64,000 bases of DNA from JAGNZR01 sp051656905 (GCA_051656905.1 JBOFJQ010000009.1:1-64000); one strand, 5' to 3'; shown: positions 9,620-19,826, counted from the stretch's first letter. Program-made: numbers and translations. Notes: a model not told the origin generated them from the letters alone.

Positions 9620-10639
9620 TTATAAGTTTATTTCTAATATAAAGGAAACTGCATTTTTACTATTGTTTATAGTAGTGTGCTTTATATTTAAAAATCCTTT
9701 GTCATGTAGCGCTCTTTCAAAATCAATAACTTTATCTAAAGTAGTGGTTGTTCCAGAAATCCTTATAAGTTGTACCCCTATTTCTAGCTTATCTATGTAT
9801 ACTCCCTTAGGAATAGTTTCCTTTAATGCAACGATAACTCTAGTAACTTCAATAGGTGGTCTCTTAATTAACTTTTGATCATCTTGTAGTCTTTTTTCCC
9901 AATCAGGAATAAGTTTAATTTTAGTTTCTAGCTCTTTTGCTTGTTTATCTAAGAGTATCCCCTGTTTTTTTGTAGCTTCTATTTTTGAAGTTGCACGATT
10001 TTTAATAAGACCAAATGAAATAAACATTATTACTTGAATTATTATAATTAGATAAATAATTTTAATTATAGAGTTATTAAATAATGGTTCTCCTATCTTA
10101 TCTTTTAAATCTTCTCCAAGGAAGTTATAATCATCTCCTTCTTCTATTAAAAGTTGATTTTTTACTTTAAAATACTCTTCATTTCCTAAAAATATTATAT
10201 CTGCTTTTTTTTCTATTTCCTCTATATCAGACTTATCGTTAAGTAAAAAACTTGGATATATTCCCTTTAAAGAAACTCTCTTTAGCTTTATCATTGCAAC
10301 AATAGCATCTACTTTTTCTTTTGTTAGAGATAAAATAATTGCTTTATCTAATCCTGACTCTGTTTTTACTATAAACTCCCTATTTATACAATCCATAGGA
10401 TCATAAGCCTCTGAAGAGTTTTCTATTAACTTTTCCATTATAAAATCATCTTTTTCTTCTTCGCTTAATATAGCAGCAGGAATTTCAATAATATTTATAA
10501 TTAATTCAGATGCTGGTAATCCCAAGATAAGATAATCTTCCCCAACATGCTCGGTATTAAAATTCTCCATTAAAGATTCGATATTTGTCAGTATAATTTT
10601 TATTTTCGGAATTTCTTGACTCTTTTTTAATGTAAACAT
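9620..10639 (-). CDS. GspL/PilM-PilN-like assembly protein
   Basis: 339 aa with a cytoplasmic N-terminal part (about 1-190), a membrane segment at about 192-212, a coiled coil, and a C-terminal PilN-like fold (LKETIPKGVYIDKLEIG then ISGTTTTLDKVIDFERAL). This topology matches GspL, or PilM and PilN fused. The N-terminal part is diverged and I see no clear actin-like nucleotide site. Neighbours (minor pilins upstream, PilO-like downstream) support the role. Confidence 0.65.
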   Translation of the reverse strand: MFTLKKSQEIPKIKIILTNIESLMENFNTEHVGEDYLILGLPASELIINIIEIPAAILSEEEKDDFIMEKLIENSSEAYDPMDCINREFIVKTESGLDKAIILSLTKEKVDAIVAMIKLKRVSLKGIYPSFLLNDKSDIEEIEKKADIIFLGNEEYFKVKNQLLIEEGDDYNFLGEDLKDKIGEPLFNNSIIKIIYLIIIIQVIMFISFGLIKNRATSKIEATKKQGILLDKQAKELETKIKLIPDWEKRLQDDQKLIKRPPIEVTRVIVALKETIPKGVYIDKLEIGVQLIRISGTTTTLDKVIDFERALHDKGFLNIKHTTINNSKNAVSFILEINL

Positions 10640-10648
10640 ATAGCACTC

Positions 10649-11701
10649 CTATTTTATAATTGGCATAATATCTTCTACTATAAATGAGGTAACTTTTGAG
10701 AAAACTTTATCATTTGAATTTAAATTTCTTCTGGTTGATTTATCATTACAATCCATACCAACAGATATATTATTTTCGTAATCTGTCTCTGAAGAACAAT
10801 TATTTCTCATTTTTAAATCATTCAATTTAACATTTTCATCATCTGACCAATATATCTCCAAAGTAACATAAATATTGTAACTACCTACTATTTCAGAAAA
10901 ATCGTATGTTGTATTGCTTTTTATTCTCTTTTTATTAACTATATCCTTTTTAAATAGTGTTATATTTTTAAAAAGCTTTATTTCATAGACGGTATTAGGT
11001 GACTTTTGATGATACTTTGCTACTCCTTGAACTGTTTTCCCTTCGGGATACCTTACCATATTATAAGAAGTATCTAAAATTGGTATTTTAAAATTATCAA
11101 AAGAAGTTGTAAAACTGGGATATTTCTTCGTATTAGGTGTCTTATCTACAATACTAGTTATTATATATCCACCCTTTGTAATAGGAATACTAGATGCTGG
11201 ATATGAATCATTCTTTATTTTATAAGTTACAAAGTTATAATTTGATGATTCTCCTTCCCATTTTCCATAATACCAATCCCCTTCAGGTGAGGAAAAATCA
11301 TTTTCCCATATTTTAACTGCTGCTGACTGGTTGTTTATATTTGTATTTTCCTTTGTATCTTTTACTATAAAATATCCTAATATATTCTGAATCCCCGTGG
11401 CTTTCCCAATTAATGGATTATTTAGTTGTTTCCCTCCTAATGTAGGTGGAGAACTCTGTGGGATATACCCACTCTGAATAATATCTAAATTATTTGCAGC
11501 AATCATCTGATCCGCTAAATATACCTCATATATTCCAATACCTGTAGTTTCTTCAATACTCTTTTGTAAAATTTCATTATTTTCAGATATTTTTTTTAAT
11601 TCATTTTTTATATTAGTTTCTTTTATATAATAGATGAATATAGATAAAAGCACTGCTGAGACAGTTACTACAAGTGGTAGGGCAAAGCCTCTATTCTTCA
11701 T
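10649..11701 (-). CDS. PilX/GspK-like minor pilin
   Basis: 350 aa. The N-terminus MKNRGFALPLVVTVSAVLLS is a class III prepilin signal, cut after Gly5, with the ALPLV start and no Glu at +5, as in PilX/GspK tip proteins. The body is large, polar and rich in Tyr, Asn and Ser. It overlaps the preceding prepilin gene by 4 bases. Expected to be processed by the prepilin peptidase at 13231-13704 and to prime or cap the filament. Exact family uncertain. Confidence 0.65.
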   Translation of the reverse strand: MKNRGFALPLVVTVSAVLLSIFIYYIKETNIKNELKKISENNEILQKSIEETTGIGIYEVYLADQMIAANNLDIIQSGYIPQSSPPTLGGKQLNNPLIGKATGIQNILGYFIVKDTKENTNINNQSAAVKIWENDFSSPEGDWYYGKWEGESSNYNFVTYKIKNDSYPASSIPITKGGYIITSIVDKTPNTKKYPSFTTSFDNFKIPILDTSYNMVRYPEGKTVQGVAKYHQKSPNTVYEIKLFKNITLFKKDIVNKKRIKSNTTYDFSEIVGSYNIYVTLEIYWSDDENVKLNDLKMRNNCSSETDYENNISVGMDCNDKSTRRNLNSNDKVFSKVTSFIVEDIMPIIK

Positions 11702-12498
11702 AATTCTCCCCTAATTAAAAACAAAGTTTCTCTTACATTTTTTAATGATAAATTATTAGGATTTGGATAATAAGTATAATGTACTTTTATTCCCCCTGGA
11801 ACTTTTTCAAAATAATTATTTTCTTTAATTGAACTCCCTCTTATCTCTAATTGATTTGGTACAAGCTTTATCTTGCTAGTGTTTAAAGGAAATACTTGAA
11901 TTTCGTTTATCCATGGTATTACATTATTTACATTTTTTAATGACTCAATATAATTATAACTATAATCATTAGAATCATAAGTTGTTGCACAAGTTAAAAC
12001 AGTTATTATCTCTTTTGTTTTTTCATCTTGATATGTTAAAAATCTAAATAACTTATAAGAGGGAAAAACCAGCTTATTATTATATAAATCCCCAGGATTA
12101 TTTTTATTATTATAGAGAATTGCCTCTTCTATAATAATTGAATTACCTATTTTTTTATTTCCTTCATATAAAAAATTGAAATTATCAATATTTATCCCAA
12201 ATTTTTGTTCATTATTTAATACTTCTAAAGAAGAATTAATATTTCCAATAATTATACCTTTATTTGCCTTATAATAACTAGTTGATGAAAAGCTATTTGC
12301 AAAATTTGTATTAGCTACATTTCTTTCTAAGTAATTTTCAAATATTTCTACATCTGACATAGTACTAACGCTATATTCATACTGATTATTTATCCTTATA
12401 AAAAAGTTTAAAATCGGCCATAAAACACTCATTAAAATGCCTAATAACGCAATTGCTATGGTAAGCTCTAGTAATGTTACCCCTCTATTTTTTTCCAT
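11698..12498 (-). CDS. PilW/GspJ-like minor pilin
   Basis: 266 aa with a type IV prepilin N-terminus: KNRG then VTLLELTIAIALLGILMSVL, with the conserved Glu at +5 after cleavage. The globular part has no motif I recognise. It sits between the PilV-like and PilX-like genes, the usual minor pilin order. Confidence 0.7.
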   Translation of the reverse strand: MEKNRGVTLLELTIAIALLGILMSVLWPILNFFIRINNQYEYSVSTMSDVEIFENYLERNVANTNFANSFSSTSYYKANKGIIIGNINSSLEVLNNEQKFGINIDNFNFLYEGNKKIGNSIIIEEAILYNNKNNPGDLYNNKLVFPSYKLFRFLTYQDEKTKEIITVLTCATTYDSNDYSYNYIESLKNVNNVIPWINEIQVFPLNTSKIKLVPNQLEIRGSSIKENNYFEKVPGGIKVHYTYYPNPNNLSLKNVRETLFLIRGEL

Positions 12499-12510
12499 TA
12501 CTCCCCTCGT

Positions 12511-13227
12511 TTACAGTTTATCTGAACAGTAATTTTCTAATGGCGTTAATAATATGCTTTTTTTAATACCCTCCAATTCTACTTCCACTAATATAAAGCT
12601 AGGAGTTGCATCTATTGCTATATCTTCTTTATTTAATGCTTGTTCTGTAGCGTTATAATTACCTTTTTTTGTTGATTTATTCCAAATAGTCTCTACAAAA
12701 GGCATATTCATAAATACTCCACTACTTATAGTTACGCTTACTATTTTTCCTGACAAACTATCCTCATATGCGTAATAAGATGTTGGTAATGAAGAATTTT
12801 TATCTATGTTATTATAGATAATTTTATTTGAATTAGAATTTGAAGATAATTTCGAAGTTAAATAATAATAATTACCTACAGAATTTCCACTAGAATTGAG
12901 ATTAGATGAATTATCTAAAACTAGTAGATATTCATAAGTGATTGGAGAAAAATTATAAGATTTAGGTATAAGAAGAAGCAACTCTTTATATCCTAGACTT
13001 TTTATATTTTTTAATAAATTATTAACAATAAATTCTTTAGAAGAATAATTAGAATCTACTATTTTAGTTCCAGTATTTGCTGCTGTGCTCTCTTTCTTTT
13101 GACCAGTTCCCATTCTAACTACTGCTCCTGTCATTCCTATTAAGGGAACTATTATTATTAATACTATAGAGAATGCAATAACTACTTCTAATAGGGTGAA
13201 ACCTTTATTTTTTTTCCTTAGCTTCAT
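12511..13227 (-). CDS. PilV/GspI-like minor pilin
   Basis: 238 aa with a clear prepilin signal: basic MKLRKKNKG, then FTLLEVVIAFSIVLIIIVPL with Glu at +5. The rest is Ser/Asn-rich. Lies 3 bases after the prepilin peptidase gene and 12 bases before the next minor pilin, so the genes are co-transcribed. Confidence 0.7.
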   Translation of the reverse strand: MKLRKKNKGFTLLEVVIAFSIVLIIIVPLIGMTGAVVRMGTGQKKESTAANTGTKIVDSNYSSKEFIVNNLLKNIKSLGYKELLLLIPKSYNFSPITYEYLLVLDNSSNLNSSGNSVGNYYYLTSKLSSNSNSNKIIYNNIDKNSSLPTSYYAYEDSLSGKIVSVTISSGVFMNMPFVETIWNKSTKKGNYNATEQALNKEDIAIDATPSFILVEVELEGIKKSILLTPLENYCSDKL

Positions 13228-13230
13228 TGC

Positions 13231-13704
13231 TTAACCACCAACTAAAATCATAATACAGCCACTTATTGAAATAAATGGAGCAAAAGGAATTTGAATATCT
13301 TGTTTTTTTGTCCCCCTATTTTTTAATAAAATACAAACAGAATAAACACTTGCAGTTACATAACTTATTAAAAAAAACAAATACATATTTTGAAAATTTG
13401 TGAACCCTATATAAGCTCCTACTCCCATAGCTAATTTAATATCTCCGTATCCTAATACCTCTTTATCTAAAAGATCAGAAACATATCCATAAATTAGAGA
13501 AAAGGGGATGGAGTAAACTCCCATCCCTAAAAAAGAATTTAATAAATTGTCTTTTACAAATTGATTATAAATTAATCCTACTAATATAAGCAATACTGTT
13601 AAAAAATTAGGGATATACAATTTCTTTAAGTCTATTACAGATATTATTATTAATAAAATTATTACCAAAAGATTAGTAATTAATGTAATATGCTCAATTG
13701 ACAT
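13231..13704 (-). CDS. prepilin peptidase, short form (A24 family)
   Basis: Membrane aspartyl protease that cuts the Gly-|-Phe prepilin leaders encoded on both sides. 157 aa with about five membrane segments and both catalytic aspartates: Asp25 in VIDLKKLYIPN and Asp88 in the GYGDIKL motif. It lacks the N-terminal Cys-rich methyltransferase domain of full PilD/GspO, so it may only cleave, without methylating the pilins. Lies between the major pilin and minor pilin genes. Confidence 0.85.
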   Translation of the reverse strand: MSIEHITLITNLLVIILLIIISVIDLKKLYIPNFLTVLLILVGLIYNQFVKDNLLNSFLGMGVYSIPFSLIYGYVSDLLDKEVLGYGDIKLAMGVGAYIGFTNFQNMYLFFLISYVTASVYSVCILLKNRGTKKQDIQIPFAPFISISGCIMILVGG

Positions 13705-13750
13705 ATATATCCCCCAAATTTCTTTTTTTTATTCCCAATTAATATTATTG

Positions 13751-14317
13751 TTATTTAGTTGTCCATAATTGACATCCAGTATCTGCACCATTAGCGAATG
13801 CAGTTCCTTTAGCATCTAATCCAACTGCTGTAATTCCAATTCCATCTGCTGCCCATACGAATCCAACATTTCCTGGAGTATATGCAGGGCTTGAATTTGG
13901 AGAGTAAGTTCCGTTACCATTGTTTACACAGTTTGCTGGAACTGTTACATCTTGAACAACTCCTGCTTGAATTGCTACTGTTGTATTATCTGTTTTTCCT
14001 AATGTAATCTTATTTACATCTTGTTGGCTTAAGTAGTTAGCATTTTGTAATCTAACTAAGTCTGCGGCAGTTAATAATTGTCCTGCTGTTGGTACATTTC
14101 CAGAAGGTAAAGTCCCTTTTTCAGCATAGTAAACGTTTGCTGCTGTTTTCAATGTTTGAAGTGTTGCAACGACTTTAGCATCTTTAGATTTCATTAAAGA
14201 TACTCTGAACTTAGGTGTAACTATAGCTGCTAAAACACCAATAATTGCAACTACAACTACTAATTCAACTAACGTAAAACCTGATTTTTTGTTCGTATTT
14301 CTTTTCATTTTTACCAC
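13751..14317 (-). CDS. major type IV pilin / GspG-like pseudopilin
   Basis: 188 aa. Prepilin leader ending KSG, then FTLVELVVVVAIIGVLAAI with Glu at +5, and a C-terminal globular domain with two cysteines (about 143 and 183) that could form a disulfide loop. The first ~115 residues are very similar to the second pilin at 19827-20567. A strong AGGTGG ribosome site lies upstream. The gene is separated from its upstream neighbour by 150 bases of low-complexity DNA, which suggests its own promoter and high expression. Confidence 0.85.
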   Translation of the reverse strand: MVKMKRNTNKKSGFTLVELVVVVAIIGVLAAIVTPKFRVSLMKSKDAKVVATLQTLKTAANVYYAEKGTLPSGNVPTAGQLLTAADLVRLQNANYLSQQDVNKITLGKTDNTTVAIQAGVVQDVTVPANCVNNGNGTYSPNSSPAYTPGNVGFVWAADGIGITAVGLDAKGTAFANGADTGCQLWTTK

Positions 14318-14468
14318 CTCTTATTTTATTTGTTGATCATGCCTTCATATTCAAGTGGTTTTTTCCTTTTCCTTTTTATTATTATTTTTTTTATTATTAT
14401 TTTTATTATTATTAATTCTTTATATCTTTATTTTTTTTATTATTAATTTTTTTTATCGTTATTTTTTT
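14318..14468. repeat. AT-rich triplet tract upstream of the pilin gene
   Basis: On the plus strand this is mostly runs of T broken into ATT-type triplets (14379-14468), with no ORF. It lies between the TPR lipoprotein gene and the major pilin gene, so it must hold the pilin promoter or leader. The tract could vary in length by slippage. Confidence 0.5.
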
Positions 14469-15353
14469 TTATTTAGCAATATCCTTTTTTAAGTTTAAAT
14501 ATTTTTCAGTATATTTTGATTTAGGTGATACCATTGATAATATTTCTGAAGCTTGATTCTTTTTACCTTGCTTAATATTGTTTTCTGCTAGCATTATTAT
14601 TACTTCATCATCTTTCCCTTTTATTGCTAAGTAACGCTTTAAAACTTTCTCTGATTTTTCTAATTCAAAATTATTTGTATTTAAAATATTGGAATATGCC
14701 ACAATAAATTCTTTTAAATTTTTATAATCTTCATAATAAGCCTCTAAAAATGTATAAATAGAATTAGGCTTATTTACTTTACGTAAAAGTGTTGCATATT
14801 TATAAACTAATTCTGAATCAAAATTTTTCTCTTCACCAATAGCTTTATTTAAATAATAATCCGATAAGTTATAATCTTTTAAGTCAAGATATACATATCC
14901 ACTAATTTTATAAATAAAAAGATCTTTAAGATCAGGTGGTAGCATCTTTAAATAAGATACTGCTGTGACTGAATCCCCTTTTTTATAATACAAATACGAT
15001 AAGTTTTTTATAGCAACTATGTTTTTAGGATCTACTTGTAAAGCTTTTTTATAATATTCAATGGCTTTTTCTCTATTTCCTAATTCAAAATTGCAATATC
15101 CTATCCCCAGTAATGTTACTGTATTTCTAGAATTCATTTTATACGCTTCACTAAATTCATTAAGAGCTTTTAAATAGTCTTTTTCAAAAGAGTAATTCTC
15201 TCCTCTTAAAATAAAATACTCCTCTTTCCCAGTATACTTATGAGAATTAAATTTAGTTTTTTCTGTTGAACTACACGCCGCCAGTAAATTAAATAATATA
15301 ATACACATAGTTATTTTCTTTATCATTTTTATTTTTTTTGAATTTATACTCAT
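14469..15353 (-). CDS. TPR lipoprotein, PilF/PilW-like
   Basis: 294 aa. The N-terminus has a lipoprotein signal with lipobox LAAC (Cys at about 27). TPR-type repeats follow from about residue 45 (for example AIEYYKKALQVDPKNIVAIKN). In type IV pilus systems such proteins are pilotins that help the secretin reach and assemble in the outer membrane. The operon position supports this role here. Confidence 0.75.
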   Translation of the reverse strand: MSINSKKIKMIKKITMCIILFNLLAACSSTEKTKFNSHKYTGKEEYFILRGENYSFEKDYLKALNEFSEAYKMNSRNTVTLLGIGYCNFELGNREKAIEYYKKALQVDPKNIVAIKNLSYLYYKKGDSVTAVSYLKMLPPDLKDLFIYKISGYVYLDLKDYNLSDYYLNKAIGEEKNFDSELVYKYATLLRKVNKPNSIYTFLEAYYEDYKNLKEFIVAYSNILNTNNFELEKSEKVLKRYLAIKGKDDEVIIMLAENNIKQGKKNQASEILSMVSPKSKYTEKYLNLKKDIAK

Positions 15354-15367
15354 TTCTGCACCTCAGT

Positions 15368-15883
15368 TTATTTTTTAGGCAATACTATTCCCTTTAAGTT
15401 ATTATATTCTGATACTTTTTCTAAAACAGTTCCCTCTTTATCAATTAAAATAGTTGTTGGTATTTTTTGTACTCCAAAACTTTTTATATTTTCTACACCC
15501 TTCTCAAAATATGCAGGAAACTTATAGTTATTTGTCTCTAGATAGTTTTTAACTTTTTCAACTGTGTCTGCTCTGTCTTTCTGCCCATAAGGACCAAACA
15601 TAAAAATAATTTCTAAATCTGGATTTAATTTTTTAATCTCTTCATAATCATTGTTAAATAATTTTTTTTCTTTTATACAATAAGGGCACCATGTTGCTGT
15701 AAAATTCAATAAAATTTTCTTTTTATTTAAAAAATCTGATGAATTCATCTCTTTCCCATCTAGAGTGTAATAAACAAAATTTTCAACTTTACTTCCAACA
15801 TTTATTTTTTTCTCCTCACTAGCATATCCTAATGAAAAACAAAGAAATAAACCTAATAAAATTGCAAATATTTTTCTTTTCAT
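15368..15883 (-). CDS. TlpA/ResA-like thioredoxin, exported
   Basis: 171 aa from the ATG at 15883, chosen because GGAGGG lies just upstream; an upstream in-frame ATG at 15922 lacks this site. A signal peptide (MKRKIFAILLGLFLCFSLGYA) is followed by a thioredoxin fold with the active-site motif WCPYC and a cis-Pro loop (VQKIPTTILID). Probably a periplasmic thiol oxidoreductase. As first gene of the pilus arm it may handle the disulfides of the pilins. Confidence 0.8.
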   Translation of the reverse strand: MKRKIFAILLGLFLCFSLGYASEEKKINVGSKVENFVYYTLDGKEMNSSDFLNKKKILLNFTATWCPYCIKEKKLFNNDYEEIKKLNPDLEIIFMFGPYGQKDRADTVEKVKNYLETNNYKFPAYFEKGVENIKSFGVQKIPTTILIDKEGTVLEKVSEYNNLKGIVLPKK

Positions 15884-16067
15884 AAAATCCCTCCATAATG
15901 TTTTTATGTTTAAAAATCGCACCTTACTTTCAATAATATATTATTTTTTTTAAAAAGTCATCAGTAATTTATATTTTTCATAAATTTCATTAAATGAAAA
16001 ACAGCATTTATACAGTAATTAGCTATATAAATATTCTTAAAATAAATTACTAAAAGGATTAACTAAA

Positions 16068-16838
16068 ATGGACTTGAATAAAAAAAAAGGATACTCCTTA
16101 TTAGAAATATCATTTGTAATAGCTATTATTTTAACTCTAGGTGGCTTCTCATATTCTAACTTAAATACATATATGGAAGAGGAAAAATTAAGAGGTGAGA
16201 AAAATGATATTATTCAATTAGTTTCATCTGTTAGCAGGAAAAGTTATTATTCCAACTCAAAAATATATATGTACCTTAATACTGAAATGCCTGTAAAGGA
16301 CCAATTTAAGAGAGGAGTCTATATCTTTTATCCGAAAATTTTAGATCCTATTAACGGGGAAATTACTGGTGGTTATTTTGATTATAATATCTCAGATAAT
16401 AATAGCTTAATTAATACAATCTCACCTAAAATGGTATTTCAATGTGATAATCCTAAATCGGCATTAAAATTTTGCCCTGTTATTGCATACGAAAAAAATA
16501 ATATACTCGTGGAAAACTTAGATTTTTTAGATAAACTCTTACCTCTGAAAAAAATTGAATTTTCAAATGGAAATTTAAATACCAATTTAACTTTTTATCT
16601 TTTTAACTCTAAAGGTTTTTTTAGTAAAAAAATTTATTTTTATTCAAAAAATTCTATTGTACAAGTTTACTCATATGTTTATAAAGGGGTAAACCAAGAT
16701 TATTTAAAAAGAATTAACGATGATGAAAACATCCGTATCTATCATGAAGAAAGAAAATTAAAATATCCTTTAGGAAATGATCCAGATTGGAAAAAAGAAG
16801 ACAGTTCCCTTCCTCTATCTGATTCAATTAATGATTAA
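16068..16838 (+). CDS. GspH-like minor pilin
   Basis: 256 aa starting MDLNKKKGYSLLEISFVIAI: a basic leader, Gly cleavage site, Glu at +5 and a hydrophobic helix, so a type IV prepilin. First gene of the plus-strand pilus arm, divergent from the thioredoxin gene over ~180 bases that should hold both promoters. The C-terminal domain is not recognised. Confidence 0.7.
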   Translation: MDLNKKKGYSLLEISFVIAIILTLGGFSYSNLNTYMEEEKLRGEKNDIIQLVSSVSRKSYYSNSKIYMYLNTEMPVKDQFKRGVYIFYPKILDPINGEITGGYFDYNISDNNSLINTISPKMVFQCDNPKSALKFCPVIAYEKNNILVENLDFLDKLLPLKKIEFSNGNLNTNLTFYLFNSKGFFSKKIYFYSKNSIVQVYSYVYKGVNQDYLKRINDDENIRIYHEERKLKYPLGNDPDWKKEDSSLPLSDSIND

Positions 16839-16852
16839 GGAGTGCATTTATT

Positions 16853-17170
16853 ATGAATAAAAAAAAGCTTATTATTCTTTCACTAATTTTTTTAATAACT
16901 CTTCCCATTTTTGCCAAAAGAGATACTCAAAAAACATGTGGATTAGGATCTGGTGGAAATAACTCATCTAATTATACTGTTAAATATCAAGAAATTTCAC
17001 CAGTTTCACTTTTTAAAATTCAAATTTTTTCTAAAAAAATACCAGGTAACACTTCAAATGTTTCGACGCAATTTAAGAGAGATGTAAATCTACAACTAAC
17101 TCCTTTTCCTACTAGTAGTAAATATGGATCGGAGTTTGCAATTATTTCTATAGAAAATTCCTCTGAATAG
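16853..17170 (+). CDS. small exported protein of the pilus locus
   Basis: 105 aa with a signal peptide (MNKKKLIILSLIFLITLPIFA) followed by a short mature part with one Cys. No family recognised. It sits between a minor pilin and the assembly ATPase with a GGAG site, so a role in the pilus machine is likely but unproven. Confidence 0.6.
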   Translation: MNKKKLIILSLIFLITLPIFAKRDTQKTCGLGSGGNNSSNYTVKYQEISPVSLFKIQIFSKKIPGNTSNVSTQFKRDVNLQLTPFPTSSKYGSEFAIISIENSSE

Positions 17171-17219
17171 AGATTTTTTACAATATTATCAAGTACCAAT
17201 TTATAAAGGAGAAATTTCA

Positions 17220-18563
17220 ATGTTAAAAGACAAACCAAACAACTTAAAAAGTGATAATATTCCTACTAAATCAGCCCCTATAAATAAAGCAAAATTAGAC
17301 AGCATTCTTTCTGAATTAAAAAACTCAAAAATGGATACCCTTTCTTCAAAAGAAAATACTGATATTGCCTTTAATGTTGAAGAGTCTCTTTCTAATGATA
17401 GTCCACTAATTGTTAAAGGTTTTAGTGCTATTCTCGTAGGAGCTGTTAATGTAGGTGCAACAGATATTCATATAGAAGCTTTCGAAAAAGAAGTTAGAAT
17501 AAGATATAGAATAGATGGTGAACTTAACACTATAAAAACTATTGATAAATCTGTATTAAACGCTTTAGTTTCCAGAGTTAAAATACTTTCAAATCTAGAT
17601 ATTTCTGAAAGAAGATTACCTCAAGATGGAAGAATGAAAGCAAGAATAATGGATAGAGATATAGATTTTAGGGTTGCAATAATGCCTACTATTTTTGGTG
17701 AAAAAGTTGTTATTAGAATACTAGATAAAGGTACTGTTGATATGAGAATTGACAAAATTGGTTTTACAGAGGATGAATATAATAAAGTTCTTAAATGCAT
17801 TACTGCTCCTCATGGAATTATTCTAGTTACTGGTCCCACAGGTTCAGGTAAATCAACAACCCTATATTCTATATTAAATTATTTAAATACTGAAAATGTT
17901 AATATTTCAACCGTTGAAGACCCTGTTGAATATAACATTGATGGAATTAACCAAGTGCAAGCAAAACCTGATATTGGACTTACTTTCGCTGCTGCACTGA
18001 GAGAATTTTTAAGACAAGACCCTGACATAATAATGCTGGGGGAGATAAGAGATAGTGAAACATCAGAAATAGCAATTAAAGCTGCATTAACAGGACATTT
18101 AGTTCTTTCTACTCTGCATACTAACGATGCACCTAGTACAATAAATAGGCTTATGAATATGGGAATTGAGCCTTTCTTAATCTCTGCAACTGTTCTTCTG
18201 ATAATATCTCAGAGACTTGTGAGAAAAATATGTCCCGACTGCAAAATTGTAGATGAAAATTACTTAGCAAAGGCTATGGCTTTAGGACTAAAAGAGAAAG
18301 AATATAAAGATAAAACATTTTATACACATGCTCCAGAAGGATGCCCAACATGTAATGGAACTGGTTATAAAGGAAGAATTGCAGTACATGAAATATTAGT
18401 TCTTAATGACGCAATTAAGGATTTGATAGATAAACGTGCTTCCACATCTGAAATTTTTAATGTAGCTGTGGCTAATGGAATGGCTCCTTTAAGAGAAGAA
18501 GGACTTTTATGCGCATCTGAAGGGGTAACATCTTTAGATGAATTATTAAAAATAATACACTAA
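17220..18563 (+). CDS. PilB/GspE assembly ATPase
   Basis: Hexameric cytoplasmic ATPase that powers pilus or pseudopilus extension. 447 aa. Seen: Walker A GPTGSGKSTT, Asp box, Walker B LGEIRDSETSEIA, His box LSTLHTNDAP, and the tetracysteine zinc site (CPDC and CPTC) typical of the GspE/PilB extension ATPases and absent from the PilT retraction ATPase. The N-terminal part is short, ~65 residues before the conserved core. Followed 14 bases later by the platform gene. Confidence 0.93.
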   Translation: MLKDKPNNLKSDNIPTKSAPINKAKLDSILSELKNSKMDTLSSKENTDIAFNVEESLSNDSPLIVKGFSAILVGAVNVGATDIHIEAFEKEVRIRYRIDGELNTIKTIDKSVLNALVSRVKILSNLDISERRLPQDGRMKARIMDRDIDFRVAIMPTIFGEKVVIRILDKGTVDMRIDKIGFTEDEYNKVLKCITAPHGIILVTGPTGSGKSTTLYSILNYLNTENVNISTVEDPVEYNIDGINQVQAKPDIGLTFAAALREFLRQDPDIIMLGEIRDSETSEIAIKAALTGHLVLSTLHTNDAPSTINRLMNMGIEPFLISATVLLIISQRLVRKICPDCKIVDENYLAKAMALGLKEKEYKDKTFYTHAPEGCPTCNGTGYKGRIAVHEILVLNDAIKDLIDKRASTSEIFNVAVANGMAPLREEGLLCASEGVTSLDELLKIIH

Positions 18564-18576
18564 AAGAGGTAGCATT

Positions 18577-19776
18577 ATGTCAATATACAAATATTACGCT
18601 TATGATTTAAAAGGAAAACAGCTTGAAGGAAAAATGGATGTTGAAAATGTTATTCAATTAAAAAAAAGACTAAAAGAGGATAAGCTAACATTAAAATCAT
18701 ATACCATAGAAAAAAATACTAACAAAAGCACTAGTCATAAAAAATTAAAACAATCTGAACTAATCTCTTTTACTAGAGAAGTTTGTATCATGCTTGAAAG
18801 TGAAATTTCTCTTTTAGAATCTTTAACTATACAAGAAACTATGACAAAAAGTGTCTCTTTAAAAGCTTTTATTTCTAATTTGAAAAAATCAATTAATCAA
18901 GGGGAACCATTTTATACAGGGTTACTACCTTATGAGGATCAACTTGGACCAACTTATGTAAATTTAGTCCATGCTGGTGAGATTTCAGGTACTCTTGGAA
19001 AAACCATGAATGAGCTAGCTGATCTTCTTGAGAAGAATTCTGAAATAAAACAAAAAATAAATAGTGCTTTAGCGTATCCAATTGCAGTTTTAAGTATAAC
19101 AGTTCTTATTAGTTCTTTTTTAATAGTTTTTGTTCTGCCATCATTTGTTAAAATGTTTACAGATTCAGGGGTGCAACTCCCTTTTTTAACGCAATTATTG
19201 CTTGATTTAAGTAGCTTTATTAGAGGTAATTTCATTGTTATTCTAATTTTTATTTTCTCATTTGTTCTATATTTAAAAAAATTTTTAGCAACGACAAAAG
19301 GAAAAAAAATAAAAAATAGAATATTATATCGTATACCAGTTTTTGGAAAGCTAATCCTTGAATCAGTAACACTTCGTTTTACTCGTACACTAGCTACTTT
19401 ATTAGAAGCAGGCGTTAGCATATTAAAAAGTCTAGAAATTGCTGCAATAAGTGTTGGTGATCCTCTTTTTACTGAAAAAATATTAAAAGTAAAAGAAGAG
19501 GTTCAATCTGGTATTTCTATTTCTTCCTCTTTAAATCGTACTAATTATTTTTCAATCGCAACTATTAGCATGATTAATGTAGGTGAAAAATCTGGAAGAA
19601 CCGTTATAATTTTAAAAAAATTAGCCAGCACAAATGAAAAGCATTTTGACCAATTCGTAAAGGGGGCGATAACTTTAATAGAACCATTAATAATGATTTT
19701 TATGGGAGTTATGATAGGAAGTGTTGTTTTAGCTCTATATCTACCTATGTTTGATATGATTAGTGCTGTTAAATAA
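18577..19776 (+). CDS. PilC/GspF inner membrane platform protein
   Basis: 399 aa with two repeated GspF domains (about 65-185 and 265-390), each ending in membrane segments, three in all. The conserved VNLVHAGEISGTLG and the C-terminal INVGEKSGR plus PLIMIFMGVMIGSVVLALYLP are diagnostic. The platform works with the ATPase encoded just upstream. Confidence 0.92.
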   Translation: MSIYKYYAYDLKGKQLEGKMDVENVIQLKKRLKEDKLTLKSYTIEKNTNKSTSHKKLKQSELISFTREVCIMLESEISLLESLTIQETMTKSVSLKAFISNLKKSINQGEPFYTGLLPYEDQLGPTYVNLVHAGEISGTLGKTMNELADLLEKNSEIKQKINSALAYPIAVLSITVLISSFLIVFVLPSFVKMFTDSGVQLPFLTQLLLDLSSFIRGNFIVILIFIFSFVLYLKKFLATTKGKKIKNRILYRIPVFGKLILESVTLRFTRTLATLLEAGVSILKSLEIAAISVGDPLFTEKILKVKEEVQSGISISSSLNRTNYFSIATISMINVGEKSGRTVIILKKLASTNEKHFDQFVKGAITLIEPLIMIFMGVMIGSVVLALYLPMFDMISAVK

Positions 19777-19826
19777 CTATTCATAAAGGTGTCTGAGCAC
19801 AATAAAGTATTTAAGGGGGAATCAAA

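Noticed and set aside
18954..19421. Minus-strand 155-aa ORF within the platform gene
   Set aside because: Shadow of the PilC/GspF coding sequence; no ribosome site or protein-like motif.
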